Origin: Parafrankia discariae
Lineage (GTDB): Bacteria > Actinomycetota > Actinomycetes > Frankiales > Frankiaceae
Length of the DNA stretch: 64,000 nt
Direction of reading: 5' to 3'
Assembly (NCBI RefSeq): GCF_000373365.1
Contig: NZ_KB891219.1
Location: 228,123 to 292,122 of the forward strand
Below the pieces are notes generated by a model. It did not search any database and was not told the DNA's origin. It saw only the letters and a program-made list of their open reading frames with translations. Position 1 is the stretch's first letter. The number at the start of each line of letters is the position of its first letter. This document shows positions 16,389 to 25,366 of this stretch, in pieces. Position numbers and translations under genes: made by a program.

Positions 16389-19300
16389 GTGACCAGCGGT
16401 CCCGTAGTCGTCGACCGCCGCCGCCTACTCATGGTCCTCACCATCGGAATGGCAGGGTTCTTCCTGCTGATCCTGACCATTCCCGGATCTCCGGGGCGAC
16501 TGCGCGCCGGGAGCTGGATCGGGCTGGCCATCGCACTGGTCAATCTGGCCCTCATCCAGCGGCTCGTCGCCAACCACGAGCGGTGGCCGTGGCTGGCCGC
16601 GCTCGCCGCCGCCTCGATGGCGGCCGGCATGGGAACCGCGGCCGCCGACGCCGTACCCGGCGAGGAAAGCCAGTTGTTCCTGCTGTGGTTCCCGTGGATC
16701 GCCAGCTACTGCGGTGTGCTCAGGCTCGGCTGGAGCCTGGCCATGGCGGCCTGGGTGGCCCTGACGTTGCTGCTGGCGGCCTCGGTCAACTCGGCCCTCG
16801 CCGGCTCGCCGGCGCTGCTGATCACGGCGGCCGTCAGCTCGGCCGGCGGCTGTCTGGTGATGTACGTGCTGTTCCAGTGGCGCGGGGAGCAGGCCTACTC
16901 CGATCCGCTGACATCGCTGGTGGCGCGTAGCGGGCTGACCCGCGCCGCGGACCCGGCCATCGCCCGGGCGGTCAAGAAGGACGGCGCGGCGGTACTGCTC
17001 CTGCTCGACATCAACCGGTTCCGCGAGGTCAACGACGCGCTGGGGCACGAGGCCGGCGACGAACTGCTGCGCCAGCTGGCCCGCGCGCTGCCCGCGGTGA
17101 CGCCGCGGCCGTCGTTCGTCGGCCGGCTCGGCAGCGACGAGTTCGCGCTCGTCATCGCCGTTCCGGCGGCTGAGGACCGGCGGGACGACGAGCTGGGCGA
17201 TGGCGACGCCGGGCGGGGAGCCCTCGACCGGGGCGGCGCCGGGCCCGGCGGCCCGCGTCGGGGCGGGTCCACGCCGGGGTCGGCGAGTCGGGAGAGCGGC
17301 CTGCGTGAGCTCGGTGAGTCGGTGCTGCGCCAGATCGAGGGACCGTTCACGGTGCACGGCGTCGAGGTCGAGGTCGAGGCGAGCGCCGGGCTGGCCGCCG
17401 CCCCGCGGGACGGGGAGACGATCGGGTCGCTGCTGCCCTGCGCGGACGCGGCGCTGTCCCGGGCGAAACGCGAGGGTGAGCGGGTCGGCCTGTGGGACGC
17501 GGGTATCGCCGGGGTGCGCTCCTGGGAGATCGCGCTGTACGCCGAGCTGCGCGCGGCCATCGCCAGGGACGAGCTCATCGTCTTCTACCAGCCGCTCCAG
17601 GCGGCGGCGACCGGGCGGATCGTCGGCGTCGAGGCTCTCGTGCGCTGGAGCCATCCGACCCGCGGGCTGTTGCCGCCTGGCGCGTTCCTGCCGATGGCGG
17701 AGCGCTCGGCGCTCATCGTCGACGTCACCCGCTGGGTACTGGACGAGGCGCTGCGGCAGTGCGCCGCCTGGGCCGCCCGTGGGCTGCATGTGCCCGTCTC
17801 GGTGAACCTGTCCGCCCGCATGCTCGTCCTGGACGACCTGCCCAGCCTGGTGACCGGGAGCCTGGCCCGCCACCAGCTCCCCCCGGACGTGCTGACCCTC
17901 GAGATCACCGAGAGCGCGCTGGTGACCCAGCCCGGCCGGGCCGCGGCCATGCTCCGGGAGCTGCGCAGCAAGGGCGTCAAGCTCGCGCTGGACGACTTCG
18001 GCACCGGCTACAGCTCGATGGAGATCCTCAAGGCACTGCCGTTCGACGAGGTCAAGATCGACCGCGGGTTCGTCGCGGACGCCCGCGGCAGCCTGCCGGA
18101 CGCGGCGATCGTGCGTTCGGTGCTGGACCTCGGCCACCGGCTAGGCCTGCGGGTCGTCGGCGAGGGCGTCGAGGACGAACGGACGCTGCGGATGATGACC
18201 GAGCTCGGCTGCGACATCCTGCAGGGTGACGCGATCTCGCGCCCGCGCCCGCCGGCGCACCTCGAGGATCTGCTGGTCGCGCGGACCGCGCCCACCGACC
18301 GCCCCGGTCCCGCCGGGGCGACCCTGCCGGCCGGCGATGCGGTGCCGGCCGGCGTGGGTGGCGTGCCGACGGGCGGCGACGGCTCGGCGGGTGACGCGGT
18401 CGACGCGGCGCGTTCCGCGCCGATCGTCACCCAGGACGGCACCTTCACGGTGTCGCAGACGCGGCGGTTCGGTGTCCTGGCCCCGCCGGTGGCGGACGAG
18501 GCGGCGCGGGTCGCCGCGACCCGGCGCTACGAGATCGCGTTCCAGCCGCGGACCTACCCCCTGGACGACATGGCGGCTCTCGCGGCGGCGATGACCGGCT
18601 GCAACGTTGGGTCGGTGCTCCTGGTCGGCGCCGACAGGGAGACCTACCTGGGCCGGCACGGCCACGACATGAACGACGTGCCGGCCCGGGTCGGCGTGGC
18701 CTCGCACGCCGTCGCGGCGGGCGAGCTGGTGGAGGTCCCCGACTCGATGCTCGACACCCGGTTCGCGCACGGGACCAGGGCGTTCCCCGGCCGGCCGATC
18801 CGCTTCATCGCCGCCGTCCCGGTGCGGACCTCCGACGGCCACGCCATCGGCGCGGTCACGATCAGCGACCGGATCCCGCGGCGACTCACCCCGGGCCAGC
18901 GCGAGGCCCTGGAGAGCCTCGCCCGGCACGCCGCGGTCATGATGGACGTCCGCCGGGAGGCCGTGCTGCTCGCCGTGGTCACCGACACCGCGCGGGCGCT
19001 GGACCAGCTGTGGTATCCGGACGATCTTCCCGCGGCGGCGTCCCTGGTCAGCGACGCCGCGCGGCACATGCTGGGCGGCGACGTCGTCACCGTCCTGATG
19101 TCCGACGCGCCCGGCTCGACGGTCTACAGCTCCGTCGGGGCCTCCCGGGCGCCCGGGGCCACCTCCATCATCAAACCGGGGCAGCGGTTCAGCTCGAACG
19201 ACGAGACGGTCATCGGCGAGGTCCTGCGGACGCAGAGCCCACTGTTCGTCCCGGACGCGCCGACCTTCCCCGGCTTCAACCTGGACATCGTCCGCACCAG

Positions 19301-19985
19301 CGGTGTGGCCTCCGCGTTTCTGGTTCCGATCCCGGGGGAGGGCGGCGCGCTCGGAGTCATGTGCGCCCGCTGGCCGGACCCGGTGGCCGCGATCGACCCG
19401 TCGCTTTACCGGGCGATGGCGCTGCTGGCCGGGCAGGCCGGCCACGGCCTCGGCCGGCTGCGGGCCGCCCCGACCGGGGAGCGCCGCACGGATGGCGCCG
19501 CCGGGCCCACCAGCCGGGCGGAGTTCCTCTCCACCCTGCAGGGGCTGTCGCCGGGCACCGCGGTGTGCCTGTTCGACGTCCGGGCCGGTGACGCCGCGGG
19601 GCTCGACGTAGCCGGGCTCCGGCCGGGCGCCGGCGACCGTCGGGCCGCCGCCCGGGACCGGCTGACCGGCCGGTTCGCCGAACACCTGCGGGCCGTCTGC
19701 GACGAGTCGACGCAGCTGGCCCGCTGGTCGGTCAGCCGGTTCGCGGTGGCCATCCCGACCGGCGGTCGGGAACGGGCCGAGGCGATGGTCGACGAGCTCC
19801 GCCGGTCGTGGGCCCGGGAGTCGGCGGCGCCGATCGCCGTCGGCATCTCGGTGACCAGGAGCCACGAGCCGTCGAGCGCCGCGCTCATCGACGCGGAGAA
19901 CCGCCTGCTGGAGAAGCTGGCGTTGGTCACCCGGGCCGAGCGGGTAGCCGCGGCGCGCGTGACAGCAACGTCAGCAGGGGTCTGA
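16389..19985 (+). CDS. membrane GGDEF-EAL protein with GAF domains, probable c-di-GMP phosphodiesterase
   Basis: A 1,198-residue signalling protein (1,239 if the ATG at 16266 is used). The GTG at 16389 is preferred because GGGAGAGGGGG lies just upstream. Residues about 15-160 hold five or six membrane segments. A GGDEF domain follows with GSDEF (about 248) in place of GGDEF and no RxxD inhibitory site just before it. The EAL domain (about 400-640) keeps EAL in VGVEALVRW, the Asn in SVNLSAR, EITES, DDFGTGYSS, VKID and GEGVED, so c-di-GMP hydrolysis is likely. One or two GAF-type domains follow (about 700-1010). The final 150 residues resemble a second GGDEF fold with the motif lost (RWSVSRFAVAIP). 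The 3' end overlaps the convergent emfourin-like gene by 59 bases. Confidence 0.9.
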   Translation: MTSGPVVVDRRRLLMVLTIGMAGFFLLILTIPGSPGRLRAGSWIGLAIALVNLALIQRLVANHERWPWLAALAAASMAAGMGTAAADAVPGEESQLFLLWFPWIASYCGVLRLGWSLAMAAWVALTLLLAASVNSALAGSPALLITAAVSSAGGCLVMYVLFQWRGEQAYSDPLTSLVARSGLTRAADPAIARAVKKDGAAVLLLLDINRFREVNDALGHEAGDELLRQLARALPAVTPRPSFVGRLGSDEFALVIAVPAAEDRRDDELGDGDAGRGALDRGGAGPGGPRRGGSTPGSASRESGLRELGESVLRQIEGPFTVHGVEVEVEASAGLAAAPRDGETIGSLLPCADAALSRAKREGERVGLWDAGIAGVRSWEIALYAELRAAIARDELIVFYQPLQAAATGRIVGVEALVRWSHPTRGLLPPGAFLPMAERSALIVDVTRWVLDEALRQCAAWAARGLHVPVSVNLSARMLVLDDLPSLVTGSLARHQLPPDVLTLEITESALVTQPGRAAAMLRELRSKGVKLALDDFGTGYSSMEILKALPFDEVKIDRGFVADARGSLPDAAIVRSVLDLGHRLGLRVVGEGVEDERTLRMMTELGCDILQGDAISRPRPPAHLEDLLVARTAPTDRPGPAGATLPAGDAVPAGVGGVPTGGDGSAGDAVDAARSAPIVTQDGTFTVSQTRRFGVLAPPVADEAARVAATRRYEIAFQPRTYPLDDMAALAAAMTGCNVGSVLLVGADRETYLGRHGHDMNDVPARVGVASHAVAAGELVEVPDSMLDTRFAHGTRAFPGRPIRFIAAVPVRTSDGHAIGAVTISDRIPRRLTPGQREALESLARHAAVMMDVRREAVLLAVVTDTARALDQLWYPDDLPAAASLVSDAARHMLGGDVVTVLMSDAPGSTVYSSVGASRAPGATSIIKPGQRFSSNDETVIGEVLRTQSPLFVPDAPTFPGFNLDIVRTSGVASAFLVPIPGEGGALGVMCARWPDPVAAIDPSLYRAMALLAGQAGHGLGRLRAAPTGERRTDGAAGPTSRAEFLSTLQGLSPGTAVCLFDVRAGDAAGLDVAGLRPGAGDRRAAARDRLTGRFAEHLRAVCDESTQLARWSVSRFAVAIPTGGRERAEAMVDELRRSWARESAAPIAVGISVTRSHEPSSAALIDAENRLLEKLALVTRAERVAAARVTATSAGV

Positions 19986-20337
19986 CCCCGTCGGGCACCG
20001 GTTCGTGGAACGTCCGCTCCACCCGCCCGCCCGGGTACTCGACCTCGATGACGTAGACGAAGCGGTCCGCCCCGGCCGGGCCGACCGCCCCGCCCCGGCT
20101 AGCCGGCCCGGCCGGGTCAACCGGGGCGGGCGGCCCGGCCGGCTCGGTCGTGACCGAGGCGGCCAGCGACCGCAGCGTGGCCGCCTGGTCGGCGGGGAGC
20201 TGGGCGGTGTCGAGGCCACGCCGGACCGGGCGGCCCAGGATCCCGCCGGAGCGTTCCAGGACCACTCTTATCCGCCCGGCCAGGTCGGCGGGGCCGCCGC
20301 CGTCCGGGCGGGGCCCGGTGTTCCGGTCGCCGGTCAC
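19927..20337 (-). CDS. emfourin-like inhibitor of M4 (protealysin-type) protease
   Basis: A 136-residue small protein starting at GTG, 29 bases after the M4 protease gene on the same strand. The segment IRVVLERSGGILGRPVRRGLDTAQL followed by L-P-A-D-Q-A-A-T-L-R-S-L-A and, after an Ala/Pro/Gly linker, FVYVIEVEYPGG matches the pattern of emfourins: a short beta-rich protein with an R-S-G-G-x-x-G-R/I motif and a D-T dyad. Emfourins are inhibitors encoded beside protealysin-like proteases. It has no signal peptide, as expected for an intracellular pair. The assignment comes from pattern and neighbourhood, not from a search. Confidence 0.75.
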   Translation of the reverse strand: MTGDRNTGPRPDGGGPADLAGRIRVVLERSGGILGRPVRRGLDTAQLPADQAATLRSLAASVTTEPAGPPAPVDPAGPASRGGAVGPAGADRFVYVIEVEYPGGRVERTFHEPVPDGVRPLLTLLSRAPRLPARPG

Positions 20338-20366
20338 GCTCCGATTCTCCCCGCCCGCCCGGGGCC

Positions 20367-21428
20367 TCAGACCGGCACGCCGACCGAGGCCCAGGCGTCC
20401 CGCACGGCCTGGGTCTCCTCCGGCCCGAACAGCACCTGGGCCTGGCGTGAGGTGGCCGCGGCGAACGACCGGAACGTGGCGTTCGGCCGCAGCTGGGGGG
20501 CACGCAGCGCCTCGTACCAGATTCGGCCCGCGCGCTCCCAGGCGTGGCCGCCGAGGGCCACCGCGAGCGTGTAAAAAGCCTTGTTCGGGATGCCCGAGTT
20601 GATGTGCACCCCGCCGTTGTCGGTCGTCGTGCGGACGTAGCCGTCCATGTGCGCGGGCTGGATGTCGTCGCCGAGCACCGGATCGTCGTAGGCCGTCCCG
20701 GGCTCCTTCATCGACCGCAGCGCCACGCCTTGCACGGCGTCGGTGAGCAGGCCCGCGCCGATCAGCCAGTCGGCCTCCGCGGCGGTCTGGCCGAGCGCGT
20801 GCTGCTTCACCAGCGAGCCGAAGACGTCGCTCAGCGACTCGTTCAGCGCGCCCGACTGGTTCAGGTACATCAGCTGCGCCTCGTCCTCGGTGACGCCGTG
20901 CGCGAGCTCGTGGCCGATGACGTCCAGCGAGACCGTGAACCGGTTGAACAGCTCGCCGTCACCGTCACCGAAGACCATCTGCCGGCCGTTCCAGAAGGCG
21001 TTCTCGTAGTGCTCGCCGTAGTGCACGGTCGCGAGCAGGCCCATCCCGTCGTCGTCGATCGAGTCCCGGCCGTAGGCGTCGAGGAAGAACGCGAACGTGG
21101 CGCCGAGGCCGTCGTACGCCTCGTTCACCGCGACGTCGGCCACCGGGCCGGCGCCCTCGACCCGCACGGTCGTGCCCGGCAGGTCCTCGGACTCCTTCGC
21201 GTCGCCGATCGTGCGGCGCGGGCCGCTGGTCGGGGCCAGCCGCGGCGGGGTCGCCGGGCGCTGCACCGAGCGCATCAGGGCGTTGTGCACCCGCACGCTG
21301 CGGTGCGAGGAGTCCTGGGCCATGGTGGACAGCGCGCGGGCGCGCTGCTCGTCGTTCCCGTTCCTGGCGATGCGCTCGAGGATGTGCGGTGGCACGGCAC
21401 AGGGCGCGCAGCGTCGGTGGCCGGTCAT
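20367..21428 (-). CDS. M4 family (protealysin-like) zinc metalloprotease
   Basis: A 353-residue thermolysin-family peptidase. The zinc motif is HELAH in VIGHELAHGVT, the third ligand Glu lies in NESLSDVFG, and the catalytic His is in GGVHINSGIPNKAFY. The short propeptide contains PPHILERIARNG, the protealysin-type P-P-x-x-L/I motif. There is no signal peptide, so the enzyme is probably cytoplasmic or released by a non-classical route. The N-terminus has CAPCAVPPH, two cysteines near the start. The ATG at 21428 is preferred over the GTG at 21443 because GGAGGAG lies exactly upstream of it. An inhibitor-like gene follows and a lipoprotein gene precedes it by 64 bases, so the three may form an operon. 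Confidence 0.94.
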   Translation of the reverse strand: MTGHRRCAPCAVPPHILERIARNGNDEQRARALSTMAQDSSHRSVRVHNALMRSVQRPATPPRLAPTSGPRRTIGDAKESEDLPGTTVRVEGAGPVADVAVNEAYDGLGATFAFFLDAYGRDSIDDDGMGLLATVHYGEHYENAFWNGRQMVFGDGDGELFNRFTVSLDVIGHELAHGVTEDEAQLMYLNQSGALNESLSDVFGSLVKQHALGQTAAEADWLIGAGLLTDAVQGVALRSMKEPGTAYDDPVLGDDIQPAHMDGYVRTTTDNGGVHINSGIPNKAFYTLAVALGGHAWERAGRIWYEALRAPQLRPNATFRSFAAATSRQAQVLFGPEETQAVRDAWASVGVPV

Positions 21429-21492
21429 CGGCGACTCCTCCACGTGTGGGCCGTCCCGGGTGGATCTGACCCGCCGCCACCGACCTTGGTCG

Positions 21493-22815
21493 CTACGTGA
21501 GCAGATGTCCAGATCGGCCTGAGCCGTCCGGTGCCGAGATCGTCGCCGATGTCGTCGCCGAGCCGGTCGCCGAGGTCGTCGCCGCGGTCAGTCCCGGCGC
21601 CGCCGGGACGAGCTCGCCGCACCGCGGCTGGGGCTCGACGGTCTCGAACACGTCACCGGTCCCGGAGACGCGGACGAAGTCGGCGCAGCGGTCCAGCTGG
21701 CCCGACCCGGCGGAGAGGTCGACCTTCCGGATGAGCAGGCCGCCGGCGTCGTAGTCGGTCACGCCGCGCAGCCCGTGGATGTAGGAGTCGCGGGTCGGGC
21801 AGTGCCCCGGGGTCCGCAGGCCGCGCAGGAACAGGTCGGCGCTGATCCAGCCGTTGACGGCGCTCTGCTGGCTTGGTGGCTGGATCTCGGGGGCGTGCCG
21901 GGCCATCGCGGCCAGGTAGTCGCGGTGCGCGGGCAGGTCCCGCTCCAGCGCGGTGAAGGGCAGCGGCGTGTAGGTGCCGGCCAGGGCCTGCCGCAGGCCG
22001 GAGGCCAGCACCCGCATGTCGTAGCCGGCGGGCGAGATCGCCGTCCCGAACGGGTGGCCCCGCTCGGCGGCGGTGATCAGCGCGCCGGTGTAGATGTCGA
22101 GCGAGGTCGCCGCCACCAGGGTGTCCGCCCCGGTCCGGACGATCCGCCCGACGACGTTGGCCATGGTGATGCCGTCGATCGGCTCCTCGAACACGACCGG
22201 GATGCCCGCCGCCTCCAGACTGCGCCGCGCGCTCTCGGCGTAGAGCAGGGAGGCCCGGGTCGCCGAGGTGATGATCAGTGCCGCCCGGGTTCCGCCCCGG
22301 GACTGGACGAACTGCCCCAGGGTGGTCGTCGCCTCGGTGTCGTCGGCGACGTAGGTGTACGTGAACATGTTCGGGTGGTCCGCCCACAACGGCTGGTCGG
22401 CCACCCCCACCACGGGAATGTGCTGCTGGTCGAGCCAGGGCGCGGACTGTTCCGAGTACGCCGTGTGTTCGAGGATCGCGAACGCGCCCGCGGCCACGAG
22501 ATCCTTCGCCGCGCGCAGGTTGACGCCCGGGCTGGACTCGTCATCACGCCAGATCGCCGTGATCCGGCGGCCGTCCACCCCGCCGGCGGCATTCTGCTCC
22601 GCCAGGCGGGCCTCGACGCCGGAGCGGAATCCGGTGTATTGGGCCGACACCGCGCCGCTGTCCGGGTAGAGCACGCCGACCGTGATCCCGTCGTCGGTGA
22701 CGCCCGGCGCGCAGGTCCACGCCGCCGTCCCGTTCTGGGTGGATCCCCCTGCGCCACAGGCACTCACCAGCGCCGCCGTCACGAGCGCCGTGCCGATCAA
22801 CTTCGAACGAGACAC
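21493..22815 (-). CDS. LivJ-type ABC substrate-binding lipoprotein, stand-alone
   Basis: A 440-residue protein of the Peripla_BP_6 family. The GTG at 22815 gives a clean lipoprotein signal (SRSKLIGTALVTAALVSAC, lipobox VSAC). The mature domain starts DGITVGVLYPDSGAVSAQYTGF and continues with family-like VDGRRITAIWRDDESSPGVNLRAAKDLVAAGAFAILEH. Late cysteines (HCPTRDS, LDRCADF, PRCGEL) suggest disulfides outside the cell. The C-terminus is a Ser/Thr/Ala-rich tail. No permease or ATPase is adjacent, so it may serve a transporter encoded elsewhere or act as a sensor. It lies upstream of the M4 protease on the same strand. Confidence 0.85.
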   Translation of the reverse strand: MSRSKLIGTALVTAALVSACGAGGSTQNGTAAWTCAPGVTDDGITVGVLYPDSGAVSAQYTGFRSGVEARLAEQNAAGGVDGRRITAIWRDDESSPGVNLRAAKDLVAAGAFAILEHTAYSEQSAPWLDQQHIPVVGVADQPLWADHPNMFTYTYVADDTEATTTLGQFVQSRGGTRAALIITSATRASLLYAESARRSLEAAGIPVVFEEPIDGITMANVVGRIVRTGADTLVAATSLDIYTGALITAAERGHPFGTAISPAGYDMRVLASGLRQALAGTYTPLPFTALERDLPAHRDYLAAMARHAPEIQPPSQQSAVNGWISADLFLRGLRTPGHCPTRDSYIHGLRGVTDYDAGGLLIRKVDLSAGSGQLDRCADFVRVSGTGDVFETVEPQPRCGELVPAAPGLTAATTSATGSATTSATISAPDGSGRSGHLLT

Positions 22816-23104
22816 CAGGACGATCCACCTCTCCGATCCGGCACGTGACGGGCCGCGGGGTTCTCGGGCAGTCACGAGGTCTTACGCCCGGGTGGTCGTC
22901 CGGCCTGTGAAAGCCGTGTTAGATCACAGCGCGGAAATTCGCGCCCGAACGCCGCTCAAGTGGTGCTCGCGGGAAATTCGTCCGGTGTCGGAGAAAATGA
23001 GAAAATCGGCGCGGATATACGCCGCCACCGAACCGTCCATCGGGCCTGTCCGGCCTTTTTCGGCCGGCGGCCTCCGCTGGCCGATCGCTAGCCGATGTCG
23101 TCCG
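22816..23104. promoter_or_regulatory. regulatory region upstream of the lipoprotein/protease genes
   Basis: A 289-base gap between two minus-strand genes with no supported ORF. It is AT-richer than its flanks and contains two copies of GGAAATTCG 39 bases apart (22933 and 22972) and a tandem GAGAAAAT (22991-23006). These look like promoter and operator material for the lipoprotein-M4-emfourin genes; no specific regulator can be named. Confidence 0.45.
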
Positions 23105-23818
23105 CTAGCCGACGTCGTCGACGTGGACCGGCGGGCGGGTGGTGGTCACCCGGGCCGGGCGTCGCCTGGCGCGCACCCGGCGGGTCACCAGGACCACCAC
23201 GGCGTGGGCGCAGGCCAGCGCGATGCCGCCGAGGACGAGCAGGCTCGCGTGGTTGTCGAGCCAGCGGACCAGGTCGCTGGTCCACGGCCCGAGGGCGCTG
23301 CCCGCCGACAGGTACAGCGCCGAGGAGGTCATCGAACCGGGGATGAGGAACCGCAGGAACCGGCGCGTCGACACCGACCCGGTGCCCAGCGCCGCGTCGA
23401 CGGCCACGTTCGTGTTGATCAGGCAGAACCACAGCAGGCCGCGCTGCGCGCCGTGCCGGGACAGGACGGTGACCAGTCGGCTGGTGCCGATCCGGCGCAG
23501 CAGCAGCGACCGGATGTTGTGACGGGCCAGGCCGAAGTACCCGAGATCGAGCAGGGCCCGCAGCACCGTGGCGATCAGCAGCGCGGGCAGGAACGCGACG
23601 TCCCCGCCGACCAGCAGCAGGACGGAGACCGTGGGCCGCAGCGCGATGAGCAGCAGCGGAGCGGAGCTGGCGAGCGTGGGCAGCAGCACCAGGCCCACCG
23701 TGCCGGCAGCGAGCAGGCCGCCGGTGAGCAGCGCCGGCCAGCCTCGGACGAGCACCGCCCGCGCCCGCGCCGAGCGGCTGGGCCGGATCCGGCCGGGCTC
23801 GGTGCTGGTGGGTGCCAC
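23105..23818 (-). CDS. integral membrane protein of unknown function
   Basis: A 237-residue protein with about five hydrophobic segments (around 28-45, 50-70, 75-95, 165-180 and 195-215) and an Arg-rich C-terminal tail. The central region [27 protein letters not shown] and [17 protein letters not shown] loosely resembles the glycine/proline-broken helices of DedA/VTT-type proteins, but I do not recognise a firm family. It is divergent from coaE with a 116-base gap. No catalytic motif is visible. Confidence 0.65.
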   Translation of the reverse strand: MAPTSTEPGRIRPSRSARARAVLVRGWPALLTGGLLAAGTVGLVLLPTLASSAPLLLIALRPTVSVLLLVGGDVAFLPALLIATVLRALLDLGYFGLARHNIRSLLLRRIGTSRLVTVLSRHGAQRGLLWFCLINTNVAVDAALGTGSVSTRRFLRFLIPGSMTSSALYLSAGSALGPWTSDLVRWLDNHASLLVLGGIALACAHAVVVLVTRRVRARRRPARVTTTRPPVHVDDVG

Positions 23819-23934
23819 CCGTCCAGTGTGCCGACCAGCTCGGCCGGCTCGCGTCGCCCGGACCCGTCGCGGGCCGGCCGCGGACCCGTCCCGGACCCGT
23901 CGCGGGCCCGGGTGGAGCCTGGCAGACTCGGCTG

Positions 23935-24582
23935 GTGCTGATTGTGGGCCTCACGGGCGGAATCGGGTCGGGTAAGAGCGCCGTGTCGGAGCTCCTGGTG
24001 GAACACGGCGCCCTGCTGGTGGACGCCGACCGGATCGCCCGCGAGGTCGTCGCCCCCGGGACACCGGGTCTCGCCGCCGTCGCCGAGGCGTTCGGGTCGT
24101 CCGTGCTACAAGCGGACGGCGCCCTCGACCGGGAGGCCCTGGGGCGGGTGGTGTTCGCCGACACGGCGAGCCGACGCCGGCTCGAGGCGATCACTCATCC
24201 GTTGATCCGGGCGGAGATGGCGGGCCGGATCGCGGCCGCGCCGCCGGACGCCGTCGTGATCCACGACATCCCGCTGCTGGTGGAGGGCGGACCGCGCCCC
24301 GGCTACCATGTGATCGTGGTCGTCGAGACACCGCGTGGGCTGCGGCTGGAACGGCTCGCCCGGCGCGGCCTCGCCCGCGACCAGGCCGAGGCCCGGATGG
24401 CCGCCCAGGCCACCGACGAGCAGCGGCGGGCGGTGGCCGACATCCTGGTCGACAACAGCGGGTCGCTCGACGAGCTGCGGGCCCGGGTGGACGAGGTGTG
24501 GGCGGAGCTGCTGCGCCGGCGGGACGCCGGGCTGGCCGAGCCCGCCCAACCCGCCGGGCCCTCAGCGCGTTCCGGCCTCTGA
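23935..24582 (+). CDS. coaE: dephospho-CoA kinase
   Basis: A 215-residue P-loop kinase that phosphorylates the ribose 3'-OH of dephospho-CoA, the last step of CoA synthesis. The N-terminus is [20 protein letters not shown] with the P-loop GGIGSGKS, followed by [24 protein letters not shown] and DIPLLVEGG, all standard CoaE features; the C-terminal [13 protein letters not shown] completes the family. The GTG at 23935 gives the normal family start; the frame is open further upstream without support. The stop lies 11 bases before the methyltransferase start, suggesting co-transcription. Unlike some actinobacterial CoaE proteins it has no C-terminal extension domain. Confidence 0.95.
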   Translation: MLIVGLTGGIGSGKSAVSELLVEHGALLVDADRIAREVVAPGTPGLAAVAEAFGSSVLQADGALDREALGRVVFADTASRRRLEAITHPLIRAEMAGRIAAAPPDAVVIHDIPLLVEGGPRPGYHVIVVVETPRGLRLERLARRGLARDQAEARMAAQATDEQRRAVADILVDNSGSLDELRARVDEVWAELLRRRDAGLAEPAQPAGPSARSGL

Positions 24583-24593
24583 GCGCCGGCGTC

Positions 24594-25331
24594 GTGGCCT
24601 GGGAGTGGGACGCGGCCGCCTACGGGCGGCTGCGGCTGCCGCACGAGCTGTGGGGGCGGCGCGCCATCGCCCGGCTCGCGCTCACCGGCACCGAGACGGT
24701 GCTGGACGCCGGCTGCGGCACCGGGCGGGACACCGCGGTGCTGCTCGAGGCGCTCCCGCGCGGCCGGGTCGTCGCCGTCGACGCCTCGGCGGCCATGCTC
24801 GACCAGCTCCGCGCGCGGCTGCCCGACTCGGGACGGCTCACCGTCCTCCAGTCGGACCTGGGCGACCCGCTGCCGGTCGCCGGGCCGGTCGACGCCGTGC
24901 TGAGCGTGGCCGCCCTGCACTGGATAGCCGATCACCGGCGGGTGTTCGACAACCTCGCGGCGGTCCTGCGGCCGGGGGGCCGGCTCGCGGTCGACTGCGG
25001 CGGCCACGGCAACATCGCCTCCGTCCAGGCGGCCCTGGCGGCGGTGCTCGGGGAGGCTCCGCAGGTGTGGAACTTCGCGACGCCGGCCGAGACGGAGCGG
25101 CGTCTCGCCGCGGCCGGCTTCGTCGACATCGACGCCCGGCTGCGCGCCGAGCCCGCCCGGTTCGATGATCCGGCCGCGTTGCACGACTACCTGGAGGTCG
25201 TGCTCGGCGCGCACCTGGCCAGGCTGGGCGTCGACGAGCGCGCGGCCTTCGTCCGGGCGGTCGCCGAGCGGCTGCCCCGGCCCGCCGTCGACTACGTCCG
25301 CCTCGAGATCCACGCCCGCCGCGCGGCCTGA
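24594..25331 (+). CDS. class I SAM-dependent methyltransferase, trans-aconitate-methyltransferase-like
   Basis: A 245-residue methyltransferase. SAM motif I is VLDAGCGTGRD near residue 36, then VVAVDASAAMLDQLR (motif II region), the acidic VLQSDLGDPLPV and the post-motif VDAVLSVAALHWI, a segment shared with trans-aconitate 2-methyltransferase and related proteins; WNFATPAETERRLAAAGF further supports that subgroup. The start chosen is a GTG 11 bases after coaE. The substrate is not proven. It converges with uvrB. Confidence 0.85.
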   Translation: MAWEWDAAAYGRLRLPHELWGRRAIARLALTGTETVLDAGCGTGRDTAVLLEALPRGRVVAVDASAAMLDQLRARLPDSGRLTVLQSDLGDPLPVAGPVDAVLSVAALHWIADHRRVFDNLAAVLRPGGRLAVDCGGHGNIASVQAALAAVLGEAPQVWNFATPAETERRLAAAGFVDIDARLRAEPARFDDPAALHDYLEVVLGAHLARLGVDERAAFVRAVAERLPRPAVDYVRLEIHARRAA

Positions 25332-25336
25332 CCCCG

Positions 25337-25356
25337 GCCCGGTTCCGGCACCGGGC
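25337..25356. terminator. hairpin between the methyltransferase gene and uvrB
   Basis: GCCCGGT and ACCGGGC form a 7-bp stem with a 6-nt loop in the 35-base gap between two convergent genes, so it could act in both directions. Confidence 0.5.
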
Positions 25357-25366
25357 GTTCGCGCGG

